Numbered from the stretch's first letter, positions 16,018 through 25,004 are shown. The stretch is 64,000 nt of DNA from QHWT01 sp963755695 (GCA_963755695.1 CAVWLB010000008.1:248001-312000), one strand, 5' to 3'. The notes: generated by a model from the letters alone, not told the origin. Made by a program: numbers and translations.

Positions 16018-17187
16018 TCATCGGTGACGATCGATCTCAGCGGGCTCGTCGGTCACGTGCTTCGCCTCTTTTGCCGCTTTCGCCCGGCGCAGCAGGTCGG
16101 CGACGAGCGCGTCCCGCTTCAGGACCAGCTCGCGGCGCGCACGCCGGCCATTGGGCGAGCCGACGGCGTATTCGCAGAACAAGGGAAATGCGATGGTCGA
16201 ATCGCAGTAGGCCACGACCGTGTCGGGCAGCACGCCGGGATTGACCTTTCCCCAGCTGACGGCTTCCGCCGGCGTCGCGCCGGAGAGGCCGCCCCAGACC
16301 ACCTGGTCGGTGGTGATCTGGATGAAGAAGTCGTTGCCGCCTTTTGGTATTCCGTAGACCTCCCACAGGGTCGGCTGCCCCTGCAGATAGAAGTTCTTCG
16401 GCGAACCGCCGCCGAGAATCACGCAGCCGTTGTGCGTGCCCGCGAGAATGATCGCGCACACCTCGTTGACGTCCCTGTTGGGATCGATCATGAACGTGCT
16501 GCCGTTCATCAGCTCGTGATAGGCGATGTTCATGCCGATGGAGCTGTCGCCGGGCGACGAAGTGTAGATCGGGACGCCGCACTCCGCGGCCTTGGCGACC
16601 ACTGAATGCTCCACACACTCCGGACGCCGGGCGATCAAGTCCTTGCCGAGACGGTAATGAAACTCCGAGGTCGACATCGGTCCGGAGAGTTTCGCGCGAA
16701 CCAGGAAGTCGCGAATGTAGGCGTCGGTCTCGAGCAGCACGGTGGCCGGGAAGAGCACGTCGTAAATGCGGATGATTCCCTGCTCGTACAGCTCGACGTC
16801 GTCGAGAAACGGCGAGCCGCGGTGGAGCGCGAAGTTCAGCGCGTAGTGGAGGTCGTGATAGAGGTTCGCGCCGGTGCTGATCATGAAATCGATCAGTCCT
16901 CGATCCATGAGCTCCATGACGCATCCGCCAAGCCCCGCCGGCGTCAGCGCCCCGGCGACGGTCAGGCCGATCGTGGTGTCGTTGTCCGGCGCGAGCATCT
17001 TGTCGCTGAAGATGTGGCAGGCCTCCGACAGGCGTCCCGCGTTGAATGCCTGGAACCCGCCATCGATCAACTGTCGAACGTCGACGCTTCCCTTCGGTCG
17101 GTAGTAGTGAATCTGTTTGCCGTTGAGGTATTGAGCGGGGCCCTGACCGGGCGATCCGGGCGCACGATGCGGCATGTCGGCGAGCAT
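16018..17187 (-). CDS. Deoxyhypusine synthase family protein
   Basis: 389 residues. Family motifs include GLTVAGALTPAGLGG, TGANLYHDLHYAL, TSSPGDSSIGMN and the active-site lysine region ILGGGSPKNF. Eukaryotic and archaeal members make hypusine on eIF5A/aIF5A using spermidine and NAD. Bacteria lack that target, and bacterial members probably act on polyamines or an unknown acceptor. The start is uncertain between ATG codons at 17187 and 17175. The 268 bp upstream contain nothing I can assign. Confidence 0.85.
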   Translation of the reverse strand: MLADMPHRAPGSPGQGPAQYLNGKQIHYYRPKGSVDVRQLIDGGFQAFNAGRLSEACHIFSDKMLAPDNDTTIGLTVAGALTPAGLGGCVMELMDRGLIDFMISTGANLYHDLHYALNFALHRGSPFLDDVELYEQGIIRIYDVLFPATVLLETDAYIRDFLVRAKLSGPMSTSEFHYRLGKDLIARRPECVEHSVVAKAAECGVPIYTSSPGDSSIGMNIAYHELMNGSTFMIDPNRDVNEVCAIILAGTHNGCVILGGGSPKNFYLQGQPTLWEVYGIPKGGNDFFIQITTDQVVWGGLSGATPAEAVSWGKVNPGVLPDTVVAYCDSTIAFPLFCEYAVGSPNGRRARRELVLKRDALVADLLRRAKAAKEAKHVTDEPAEIDRHR

Positions 17188-17455
17188 AGCAGAAACGTAA
17201 CAATCGAGGACGGTTGCGGGATGCCGCAGGGCTGCGCGTGGACGCTGAAAGACGGGGCGACTGCCCCCGACTGCCGGCGCCCGGGCGGGATGGCACGGCG
17301 GTGAGGCCGGAAGAGCGGCTTCTCCCAATCGACCCGAACGAACCAGCCGTCGCGGGGCTGGGGCGGCAGCAATTTTCCGCCGATATACAAGTCACACTTG
17401 ACAGCAGGCGCCTCTCGGAGCGAAGGTATTGCTCCCCCTGCTACTCTCGGAGACT

Positions 17456-17902
17456 ATGAGCGACGCGACTTCGCTGGTGCTTTGGTCTGTTGGCGCCGGC
17501 GTGGGTGCCCTAGTCGCCCTCATCGTCTACCTGGTCGTACTTCGAGGACGTCTCGTCCCCGGAGAACACGTATTTCGGGCGAGCCGCTGGAGCCGCGGAA
17601 ACCACTGGTTTCCGACGCAGGTCGCGGTGACGCCCACGAGCGTCGTGCACTATACGCCGCAGTGGTTTGGCCGTCACGAGCAGTCGATCCACATGGCGCA
17701 TGTCGCGTCGGTGCGGATCGATACGAACCTGTTCTTCTCGAACGTCATGATCGAGTCGACCGGTGGCGCCAGTCCGGTTCTCTGCCACGGGCACCACAAG
17801 CGTGACGCGATCCGGCTGAAAGAACTGGTCGAACAGTATCAAACGGCATATTACGCGTCGCCACAGGCGCGGCCCATGCCGCCGGTGCAAAGCAAGCCGT
17901 AG
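17456..17902 (+). CDS. Small membrane protein with PH-like cytoplasmic domain
   Basis: 148 residues from ATG 17456, preceded by CTCGGAGACT (GGAG 5 nt upstream). One strong membrane segment (LVLWSVGAGVGALVALIVYL) precedes a beta-rich domain (VAVTPTSVVHYTPQWFGRHE, ASVRIDTNLFFSNVMIEST) that resembles bacterial PH domains. A histidine-rich turn, CHGHHKRD, is present. Function unknown. Confidence 0.75.
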   Translation: MSDATSLVLWSVGAGVGALVALIVYLVVLRGRLVPGEHVFRASRWSRGNHWFPTQVAVTPTSVVHYTPQWFGRHEQSIHMAHVASVRIDTNLFFSNVMIESTGGASPVLCHGHHKRDAIRLKELVEQYQTAYYASPQARPMPPVQSKP

Positions 17903-18007
17903 GCGGGGAGGTCGCGGTGGGCAGTTCGCGGCGTTCCAGCTTTTGGAATCAGCGCCGCAAGGGGCGGTAGAGCGTCACCATTGGCCGGGCCGCAGGGCAA
18001 AAAACGA

Positions 18008-19351
18008 ATGTCGAACCTTAACGACCTCCCCGTCGCGAGCCGGCGCGTCGAACCAACCGAGACCGAGACTCGGTTCCAGGCGCTGGTGCAATCGCCACTC
18101 CGCGCGGCGATCCTGCGGTTCCTCTGCGCACGACCGGAGGAATCGTTCGACGTGGAGTCGTTGATGTCGACCTTCGGGCGGATGCGGCTCGACGTCGAGA
18201 ACTGCGTGCGCGAGCTGGCCGCCTTCGGCGTCGCGCGCAAGATGTCGGGGCCGGGTCCGGCGAAATACGGATACACGCAGCCGGAAAGCGATGTCGTCCG
18301 CGACCTGCTGGATCAGTTCCTCGAGCGCCGCGCGACGGTCAGCCACGAGGATCGCTCCCCCGCAGTGCAGCGGTTCCGCGAGATGATTGGCCGCGACGAG
18401 AAGATGCTCGTCGTCTTCGAGTGGATCCGCACCGCCGCCAAGTCCGACATCTCGGTACTGATTCTCGGACCAACCGGGTCGGGCAAGGAAGTCGTCGCCC
18501 GGATGATCCATGAATTGAGCCGCCGCGCGACGCACAAGTTCCAGGCGGTCAACTGCGCGGCCCTCCCGGACACGCTGTTCGAGTCGGAAATCTTCGGCTA
18601 CGAAAAGGGCGCCTTTACCGGTGCGCACGACCGCAAGCCTGGCCGCCTCGAGCTCGCCAATAACGGCACGCTCTTCCTCGACGAAATCGGCGATTTGTCG
18701 ATCGTGGCGCAGGCCAAGCTGTTGCGGGTGCTGGAGGATCGCCGCTTCGAGCGGCTCGGCGGGAACACCTCGATCGAGGTGAACTTCCGCTTGATCTCGG
18801 CGACCAACCGTCCGCTCGATCAGTTCGTTCGCGACAGTCGCTTCCGCGAGGATCTCTACTACCGGGTCAACGCGTTCGCGATCCGGCTGCCGTCGCTGCG
18901 CGAGCGCGCCAGCGACATTCCCGTGCTTGCGCAGCGGTTCCTGGCGCGGTACTGCGCGGCCAACGGACTCCCGCTCGACGGGAAAAGCTTCGCCAAAGAA
19001 GCCTCCGACCAATTGATGCAGTACCACTGGCCGGGAAACATCCGCGAGCTCGAAAGCACGGTCTCCCGGGCTGCCCTTTCCTCGCCGGGACGGGTCATCC
19101 GTCCGACGGACATCGAATTCCTGCACGCCACGGAAACCCCGGTCGAGGCCGCGAGAGAACGCATGCCGTCGCTTGCCGAGGCCGAGCGCGCCCACATCGT
19201 CCGGGTGCTCGAGAGCGTGAACTGGAACAAGAAGCAGGCTGCCGCCGTGCTCGAGATTAGCCGCGGCACGCTGTATCGGAAGATCGTCGAGTACGGCCTC
19301 GAGGCGGATCCTCGGCCGTCCCGGAACAAGACACGGCTCTCCGGCAGCTGA
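18008..19351 (+). CDS. Sigma-54-dependent transcriptional activator with N-terminal winged-helix-like domain
   Basis: 447 residues. Residues about 20-95 look like a winged-helix domain (SPLRAAILRFLCARPEESFD), not a receiver, GAF or PAS domain. The AAA+ core has Walker A GPTGSGKE, the sigma-54 contact loop GAFTGA, Walker B FLDEIGDL and the R-finger region FREDLYYR. The C-terminus is a Fis helix-turn-helix (NKKQAAAVLEISRGTLYRK). The ATG at 18008 was preferred over an upstream TTG. What signal it senses is unknown. It precedes a structured intergenic region and a secreted peptidase gene. Confidence 0.9.
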   Translation: MSNLNDLPVASRRVEPTETETRFQALVQSPLRAAILRFLCARPEESFDVESLMSTFGRMRLDVENCVRELAAFGVARKMSGPGPAKYGYTQPESDVVRDLLDQFLERRATVSHEDRSPAVQRFREMIGRDEKMLVVFEWIRTAAKSDISVLILGPTGSGKEVVARMIHELSRRATHKFQAVNCAALPDTLFESEIFGYEKGAFTGAHDRKPGRLELANNGTLFLDEIGDLSIVAQAKLLRVLEDRRFERLGGNTSIEVNFRLISATNRPLDQFVRDSRFREDLYYRVNAFAIRLPSLRERASDIPVLAQRFLARYCAANGLPLDGKSFAKEASDQLMQYHWPGNIRELESTVSRAALSSPGRVIRPTDIEFLHATETPVEAARERMPSLAEAERAHIVRVLESVNWNKKQAAAVLEISRGTLYRKIVEYGLEADPRPSRNKTRLSGS

Positions 19352-19662
19352 CGAAAACTTCGCAAAAAATCTGGGAAAAACGCGACTTTAGTCATGCTTT
19401 CGGTGTGCTCCGTTGCTGAACACCGAGCGCGCCCGGCATACTACGGCGGTTCAACGACTTAGCGTCAAGATTGAACGCCGCTGTGCCGAAACAGAACAAA
19501 AATTGCGGTGGAACTGTGCGGCGGTCGCACAAATTTCACCGCAAATAATCGCGTAACGAGCGTCAAATAAGGCATTTACGTTGCGACGCGCCGATCCACT
19601 TGAAGGGCAAGCGGATTGCACGCGTGCGCCCGTTCGGTTCTGCACGCTGCCCCTGCGAACAA
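19352..19662 (+). other. 311-bp intergenic region with three successive inverted repeats
   Basis: No gene was found here. It contains hairpin 1 at 19400-19426 (TCGGTGT/ACACCGA), hairpin 2 at 19444-19480 (CGGCGGTTCAA/TTGAACGCCG, one bulge) and hairpin 3 at 19503-19544. Hairpin 3 is a 42-bp imperfect palindrome whose outer arms TTGCGGTG/CACCGCAA and inner arms TGTGCG/CGCACA both pair. It could be a structured leader of the S8 peptidase gene, a small RNA or an operator. No U-run follows, so it is not a standard terminator. Confidence 0.45.
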
Positions 19663-21564
19663 ATGGTGAGACGACTCATACTCGCCGCCGCGCTAGTCGC
19701 AGCCGCGGGTACGCACGCGCTTGCCGGGTCACATCCGGCCGACGCGAAACTCGACGCCGAGCTTCGCGATCGCGCTCACGCGCCCCGCGGGCGCTCGCGC
19801 GTCATCCTCCGACTGGCGCCAGGGGTCAGGGCGGACGCTGTGGTCGAGCGCCTGCGCGGCACCTTGGGCCGTCGTCTCGCGCTCGTCGGCGGCCAGGTCG
19901 CCGAGGTTCCGGACACGGCACTCGAAGCGCTTGCCGCGCTTCCGGGCGTCGCCGGGATCAGCCTCGATCGCGGCGTGCAGGGCACGCTCGAGCGGACCGG
20001 CGCCACGATCGGCGCCACCTGGGTTCGCGAAAATCTCGGATACGACGGGAGTGGCGTCGGCATCGCGGTCATCGACTCCGGCGTCACCTCGTGGCACGAC
20101 GACCTGGGCTCGACCCGTGTCGCGCGGTTCGTCGACTTCGTCAACTTCCAGTCCGGCGCCTACGACGACTACGGTCACGGCACCCATGTCGCCGGCATTC
20201 TCGCGGGAAGCGGTTTCGATTCGGACGGACGCCGCCGCGGGATTGCTCCGGGAGCGTCGCTTCTCGTCGAGAAGGTGCTCGACGCGAATGGACAGGGCTA
20301 CATCAGCAACGTCATTGCGGCCATCGACTACGCGGTCGCGAACAAAGACGCGTTGCGCATCCGGATCATCAACCTGTCGGTGTCGGCAGGCGTGTATGAG
20401 TCGTACACGACCGATCCGCTGACGCTCGCGGCCAAGCGCGCGGTCGAAGCGGGCATCGTGGTCGTCACCGCGGCGGGCAATCTCGGCCGAAACGCGGCCG
20501 GCCGGACGCAGTACGGCGGAATCGGCGCGCCGGGGAACGCCCCCTGGGTCATCACCGTCGGTGCCTCGAGCCACATGGGTACCGTCGATCGCCGCGACGA
20601 CATCGTTGCGGGCTTCAGCTCCCGCGGGCCGGGAGCGATCGACTTCAGTGCGAAGCCTGATCTCATTGCGCCAGGCGTTGGCACCGAGTCGCTGGCGGAT
20701 GCGGCGAGCACCCTGTATCTCACTAAACCATCGGCGCGTCTCTGGGGCACCATTCCGACGGCAACCGAGCCCTATCTCGCATTGAGCGGCACCAGCATGG
20801 CGTCGCCGGTCGTCAGCGGCACGATCGCGCTGATGCTGCAGGCCAACCCCGGCCTCACGCCGAATCTCGTCAAGGCGATTCTCCAGTACACCGCGGAGAA
20901 CAAGCATTTCAGGCCGCTCGCGCAGGGTGCGGGCTTCCTCAACGCGCGCGGCGCCGTCGAGTTGTCGCGATCGTTTGCCGCAGGCCGCAGCCTGTCGCGA
21001 TCGCGCCAGGGAGATCCGTCGGAATGGAACGGTGCGATCGTCTGGGGCAATCACCGCCTCTCGCACGGACAACTGTTGCCTGCGGCCAGCGCGTGGCGCA
21101 CCGATGTGGTCTGGGGCAGCCCGCGCACAGTTGACGGCAGGAACGTCGCGTGGGGCGCCGAGTGCTCGCCATCGAAGTGCGACACCTACGTCTGGGGCGT
21201 TGCGGCGCAGCTCCCCGTCAACGGCGCAACCGCGCTCGACGGCGAGAGCATCACCTGGGGCGCGCGCTTTGATGGCCGGAAGATCGTCTGGGGAAGCGCC
21301 GACGACGCCGAAAACATCGTGTGGGGCACCGACTGCGGCGGCGCCGACTGCGCCAACGTGGTGTGGGGAACGAGCGTCGACGCCGATAACATCGTGTGGG
21401 GCACCGCCACCGGCCGCGACAACATTGTCTGGGGAAGCTCGCTCGGTGCCGAAACCAGGAACATCGACTGGGGTACCAACGACCTCGCCGACCTCGACAA
21501 CATCGTCTGGGGAACGACCACTCGACGGCGCAATCACGTTGCCGCGCCGACGCAACGGAGGTAG
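19663..21564 (+). CDS. Secreted subtilisin-like (S8) peptidase with C-terminal VWG repeats
   Basis: 633 residues from ATG 19663, with a signal peptide (MVRRLILAAALVAAAGTHA), an I9-like propeptide and a catalytic domain. The triad is visible in IAVIDSGV, HGTHVAGI and SGTSMASP. The last 190 residues carry twelve short repeats around xxIVWGx (IVWGN, VVWGS, VAWGA, YVWGV, ITWGA, IVWGS, IVWGT, VVWGT, IVWGT, IVWGS, IDWGT, IVWGT). These probably form a repetitive beta structure for surface display, stability or sorting. It degrades extracellular protein. An earlier TTG start at 19600 is possible but would bury the signal peptide. Confidence 0.9.
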   Translation: MVRRLILAAALVAAAGTHALAGSHPADAKLDAELRDRAHAPRGRSRVILRLAPGVRADAVVERLRGTLGRRLALVGGQVAEVPDTALEALAALPGVAGISLDRGVQGTLERTGATIGATWVRENLGYDGSGVGIAVIDSGVTSWHDDLGSTRVARFVDFVNFQSGAYDDYGHGTHVAGILAGSGFDSDGRRRGIAPGASLLVEKVLDANGQGYISNVIAAIDYAVANKDALRIRIINLSVSAGVYESYTTDPLTLAAKRAVEAGIVVVTAAGNLGRNAAGRTQYGGIGAPGNAPWVITVGASSHMGTVDRRDDIVAGFSSRGPGAIDFSAKPDLIAPGVGTESLADAASTLYLTKPSARLWGTIPTATEPYLALSGTSMASPVVSGTIALMLQANPGLTPNLVKAILQYTAENKHFRPLAQGAGFLNARGAVELSRSFAAGRSLSRSRQGDPSEWNGAIVWGNHRLSHGQLLPAASAWRTDVVWGSPRTVDGRNVAWGAECSPSKCDTYVWGVAAQLPVNGATALDGESITWGARFDGRKIVWGSADDAENIVWGTDCGGADCANVVWGTSVDADNIVWGTATGRDNIVWGSSLGAETRNIDWGTNDLADLDNIVWGTTTRRRNHVAAPTQRR

Positions 21565-21603
21565 CGCCGTGATGATCCGTCACAAGGCTGTCTGGGGCGC
21601 TTG

Positions 21604-24093
21604 ATGAAAACCCTCCCGCTTGCCGCGACACTCTTCGTGTGCGCGGTCATCGGCGTGGGCGGCCTCTTGCTCGCAGCCTTCTTTCCCACGCATATCACCG
21701 GCCGCGTGGAGCTGTTCCTCCTGCTGCTCCTGCTGTCGTCGATCACCTCTGTCTTCAAGGTGAACCTGCCGCTCGCGCGGCGCTCTTCGACGATGTCGGT
21801 GTCCTACGCGGTAGATTTCGCAGCGCTGTTGTTGCTTGGCGCCGACGAGACGATGATCGTCGCCGCCGCCAGCGCCTTCAGCCAGTGCACGTTCCGCATC
21901 AAGGAGCGCAATCCGTTGTATCGCACCCTGTTCAGCATGGCGTGCCTGGTCGTCACCGTGCAGGCGGCCGGCGCCGTGTACGTCTGGCTGGGCGGCGTGC
22001 CCGGCGTGATGGACGTCTCGACGCTCGCCAAGCCGCTCGTGGGCGCGGCCACGACCTACTTCCTGATCAATACGCTGACCATCGCGACCGCGATCGCACT
22101 GTCGACCCGCCAGTCGATCCTCAAGGTCTGGAACGAGAACTTCCTCTGGAGCGCCCCGAGCTACTTCGTCGGCGCCGGCGCCGCGGCAGCGGCTACCTGG
22201 ATCGTCGGCATTTCGGGCCACTGGCTGGCGCCGCTGGCGGCCGCGCCGCTCTACCTGACGTATCGCACTTATAAGGTCTACCTGGGTCGCATCGAGGACG
22301 AGCAGCGTCACGTGCGCGAGATGGCGGATCTGCATCTTGCGACCATCGAAGCGCTCGCGCTGGCGATCGATGCGAAGGATCAGACGTCGCAGTCGCACAT
22401 CCGCCGCGTGCAGTTGTATGCCGCTGCCGTCGCGCGCGCGCTCGGGATGAACGAGAACGACATCCAGGGCGTGAAGACCGCGGCGCTGCTGCACGATATC
22501 GGCAAGCTGGCGGTGCCCGAGCACATCCTCTCGAAGCCAGGTCCGTTGACGCCTGAAGAGTTCCAGAAGATCCGCGCGCATCCGAAGGTCGGCGCCGACA
22601 TCGTGAGCTCGGTGCCGTTCCCGTATCCGGTCGCGCCGCTGATCCTCAGCCACCACGAACGATGGGACGGCAAGGGCTATCCGGCAGGACTCAAGGGAGA
22701 GGACATTCCGCTCGGTGCTCGCATCCTGTCAGTGGTCGACTACTTCGACGCGCTGATGGCGGAACGGCCGTATCACAAGGCCATGAGCTTCGACGCCGCG
22801 ATTGGCCTTCTGCAGCAGGAGGCAGGCAAGGGGCTCGACCCGATAGTCGTCTCGAAGTTCATCGAGCTGATTCCCGGAATGCAGGAGGAAGCGGTGAGGC
22901 TCGAGCAAACCGTCCGGCGGCCGGCCGCGGAAGACGCGCCGCAAACCGGGCGCCCCGCGACCGGGCTGCAACCCGAGCCGGCGAAGAAGAACGTCTTCGA
23001 GGACATCGCGCTCGCGCACCGCGAGATCTACGCCTTGTACGAAATCGCGCAGGCGATGGGCACCAGCCTCGGCGTCTCCGACACGATGGCGCTCATCTCG
23101 GCAAAGTTGAGCAACCTGGTGCCGTTTGCGTGCGCGGCGCTGTTCCTCTACGACGAGGAAACCGAAACGCTGCGCTGCCGATTTGCAACCGGCACCGACG
23201 CGGACGTGATCCAGCAGGTGTACGTCCACAGCGGCGAGGGACTCACCGGCTGGGTCGCCCGCAATCGTCGGCCGCTCGTGAATGCCCGGCCGAGCGCGGA
23301 TCTCGAAGCCGCCGGCCTCACCGACGTCTCGACGACGTTGCAGTCGGCGCTGGTGTGTCCGTTGATGTTCGCCGACCGTTTCATTGGCACGCTCTCGGTG
23401 TATCACACCGACGCGGCGTTCTATCGCGACGATCACCGCCGGCTGCTCGATCGCGTGTCGGAGCAGGCCGCAGCCGTGATCAACAACTCGATGATGTTCG
23501 AGCAGACGCGGGAGGACTCGCTGACCGATCCGCTGACCGGTCTTCCGAACACCCGCTTCCTGTTCATGCACCTGACGCGCGAGCTCGCCCGCGCCGAACG
23601 CCTCAAATCAGAGGTTTCGCTGATGGTCATGGATCTCGACAGCTTCAAGGAGATCAACGACAACCACGGCCATCACGTGGGCGACCGGGCGCTCTGCGAA
23701 GTGGCGCGGGTCCTGCGCGCGGCCATCCGGCCGTACGACATCTGCGTTCGCTACGCGGGGGATGAATTCATCGTCGTGCTTTCCGGCTGCAGCGCCGACG
23801 AAGCGGAACACAAGCGGCAGGAGCTTCAACAGAGCATCGACGAAGTGTATTTCGAGGCGCGTCCGGGTAAGCGGCTGCCGCTCGGGATCAGCATCGGGAG
23901 CGCGGTCTTCCCGCAAGACGGCGAGTCGTACGAAGCGCTCCTCGCCACGGCGGACAGCCGGATGTATCAGGACAAGGCGGACCGTAAGCGCCTCACGGCC
24001 CGCGATCGGGCGGTTCACGGTGGCGCGCTCTTCGCGACGCATCCGGATCTCAGCGACATCGACATCCAGAGGGCCGCTGCGGGAATTCTGTAG
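21604..24093 (+). CDS. Membrane HD-GYP / GAF / GGDEF protein (cyclic-di-GMP turnover)
   Basis: 829 residues. Residues 1-225 contain six or more membrane helices. The HD-GYP phosphodiesterase domain keeps HD (297-298, LLHDIGK) and HHERWDGKGYP (350-360). A GAF domain spans roughly 450-620. The GGDEF domain keeps AGDEF at 718-722 with DLDSFKEINDNHGHHVGD before it. Both c-di-GMP hydrolysis and synthesis look possible, with GAF likely tuning the balance. It lies 39 bp after the S8 peptidase gene. Its stop codon abuts a heptamer repeat. Confidence 0.92.
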   Translation: MKTLPLAATLFVCAVIGVGGLLLAAFFPTHITGRVELFLLLLLLSSITSVFKVNLPLARRSSTMSVSYAVDFAALLLLGADETMIVAAASAFSQCTFRIKERNPLYRTLFSMACLVVTVQAAGAVYVWLGGVPGVMDVSTLAKPLVGAATTYFLINTLTIATAIALSTRQSILKVWNENFLWSAPSYFVGAGAAAAATWIVGISGHWLAPLAAAPLYLTYRTYKVYLGRIEDEQRHVREMADLHLATIEALALAIDAKDQTSQSHIRRVQLYAAAVARALGMNENDIQGVKTAALLHDIGKLAVPEHILSKPGPLTPEEFQKIRAHPKVGADIVSSVPFPYPVAPLILSHHERWDGKGYPAGLKGEDIPLGARILSVVDYFDALMAERPYHKAMSFDAAIGLLQQEAGKGLDPIVVSKFIELIPGMQEEAVRLEQTVRRPAAEDAPQTGRPATGLQPEPAKKNVFEDIALAHREIYALYEIAQAMGTSLGVSDTMALISAKLSNLVPFACAALFLYDEETETLRCRFATGTDADVIQQVYVHSGEGLTGWVARNRRPLVNARPSADLEAAGLTDVSTTLQSALVCPLMFADRFIGTLSVYHTDAAFYRDDHRRLLDRVSEQAAAVINNSMMFEQTREDSLTDPLTGLPNTRFLFMHLTRELARAERLKSEVSLMVMDLDSFKEINDNHGHHVGDRALCEVARVLRAAIRPYDICVRYAGDEFIVVLSGCSADEAEHKRQELQQSIDEVYFEARPGKRLPLGISIGSAVFPQDGESYEALLATADSRMYQDKADRKRLTARDRAVHGGALFATHPDLSDIDIQRAAAGIL

Positions 24094-24204
24094 TCAGGGC
24101 TTCGGGCTTCAGGCTTCAGGGGCTTCAGGGGCTTCAGGACAATAAGCCAGCCCGGAGCCCCTGAACCCACGAGCCCTGAAGCCTGAAGCCTGGAGCCTGA
24201 AGCC
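24094..24204. repeat. Two-armed inverted heptamer array (GGCTTCA / TGAAGCC)
   Basis: The left arm holds several GGCTTCA units (gggcttcaggcttcagg and onward). The right arm holds the complement (cctgaagcctgaagcctgg and onward), so the transcript could form a long hairpin with a loop of about 30 nt. It starts directly at the stop codon of the HD-GYP gene and ends 15 bp before the next gene. Confidence 0.8.
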
Positions 24205-24218
24205 AGTAAGATCCTTTC

Positions 24219-24911
24219 GTGCTCCCCCTGAAAGTCGTGGCCAACCGGCGCGCCACGCCGACGAGCCGCTTGCTGCGCCTGGCCACAGGCACCGAAACAT
24301 TCAACTATCACGCGGGACAGGCGGCATGGCTGGGCGTCGCCGTGGAGCGCGAGCGGACGCCATACTCGATCGCCTCGTCACCGGAAGAGACCTCTCGCGA
24401 GGGCTGGCTTGAATTCCTCGTGAAAACCGATCAATCCAACCGCTTCGGCGCTCACGTCGACACGTTGCAGCGAGGCTCGACGGTGCTCGTGCACGGGCCT
24501 GTCGGCAAGTTCGTCTTTCCAGACGCGCCGGATGAACGGCGCTTTCTCTTCATCGCCGGGGGCACAGGAATCGCCCCGTTGCGCTCGATGCTGAGGCACG
24601 CGATCGACGCCAACGTTCCGGGCCGCAAGGCGCTCCTCTACTCGGCGCGCACGCCGGCGGAGTTCGCATACCTGCCAGAACTCCGCACGCTCGCACGCCA
24701 GGGTGCCGTCAATCTCACACTGACGCTGACCGGCATCGCCGATAGGTGGCGTCACTCGCGCGGACGCGCCGGCACCGAACTGCTGGCACCGCTGGTCGAC
24801 GAGGACACGCTCTGCTTCCTCTGCGGACCGCCGTCGATGATCCTCGAGGTGCCTGAGATTCTGCGTGCCCTGGGCGTACCGGCGTCGCGAATCAAGACTG
24901 AAGAGTATTAG
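24219..24911 (+). CDS. FAD/NAD(P)-binding ferredoxin-reductase-like protein
   Basis: 230 residues from GTG 24219. It has an FAD-binding barrel with PYSIASSPEE and an NAD(P) domain with FIAGGTGIAPLRSML and CGPPSMILEVPEIL. There is no iron-sulfur domain, so it must use a separate electron acceptor such as a ferredoxin, flavodoxin or monooxygenase. No partner lies nearby. Length is normal for the minimal FNR module. Confidence 0.85.
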   Translation: MLPLKVVANRRATPTSRLLRLATGTETFNYHAGQAAWLGVAVERERTPYSIASSPEETSREGWLEFLVKTDQSNRFGAHVDTLQRGSTVLVHGPVGKFVFPDAPDERRFLFIAGGTGIAPLRSMLRHAIDANVPGRKALLYSARTPAEFAYLPELRTLARQGAVNLTLTLTGIADRWRHSRGRAGTELLAPLVDEDTLCFLCGPPSMILEVPEILRALGVPASRIKTEEY

Positions 24912-25004
24912 GTTTGCTGGTAACGCTTCGGGGTGAACGGAGGTTCGCGGTTAACGGTTAACCATGAACTGCCAACTGCCAACAGTTTACTGTTCACTAC
25001 CAAC
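24912..25004. repeat. Heptamer array (GGTTAAC / TGCCAAC variants)
   Basis: From about 24942 the sequence parses as successive 7-mers: ggttcgc, ggttaac, ggttaac, catgaac, tgccaac, tgccaac, agtttac, tgttcac, taccaac. The last units lie inside the final codons of the BON-domain gene, so the array overlaps coding DNA. GGTT and AACC-type units give an inverted layout. Confidence 0.7.

Noticed and set aside
17188..17455. Possible short gene on the minus strand between the deoxyhypusine-synthase-like gene and the small membrane protein
   Set aside because: A frame starting at a TTG near 17390 gives a peptide without recognisable features or ribosome site.
19503..19544. Terminator for the sigma-54 activator gene
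   Set aside because: The palindrome is strong but is followed by CAAATAATCG rather than a U-run and lies 150 bp after the stop codon.
19352..19662. Sigma-54 promoter in front of the S8 peptidase
   Set aside because: No sequence close to TGGCAC-N5-TTGCA was found in the spacer.
21580..22656. Long antisense frame opposite the HD-GYP gene
   Set aside because: A mirror of a strongly coding high-GC gene; no ribosome site or recognisable domain.
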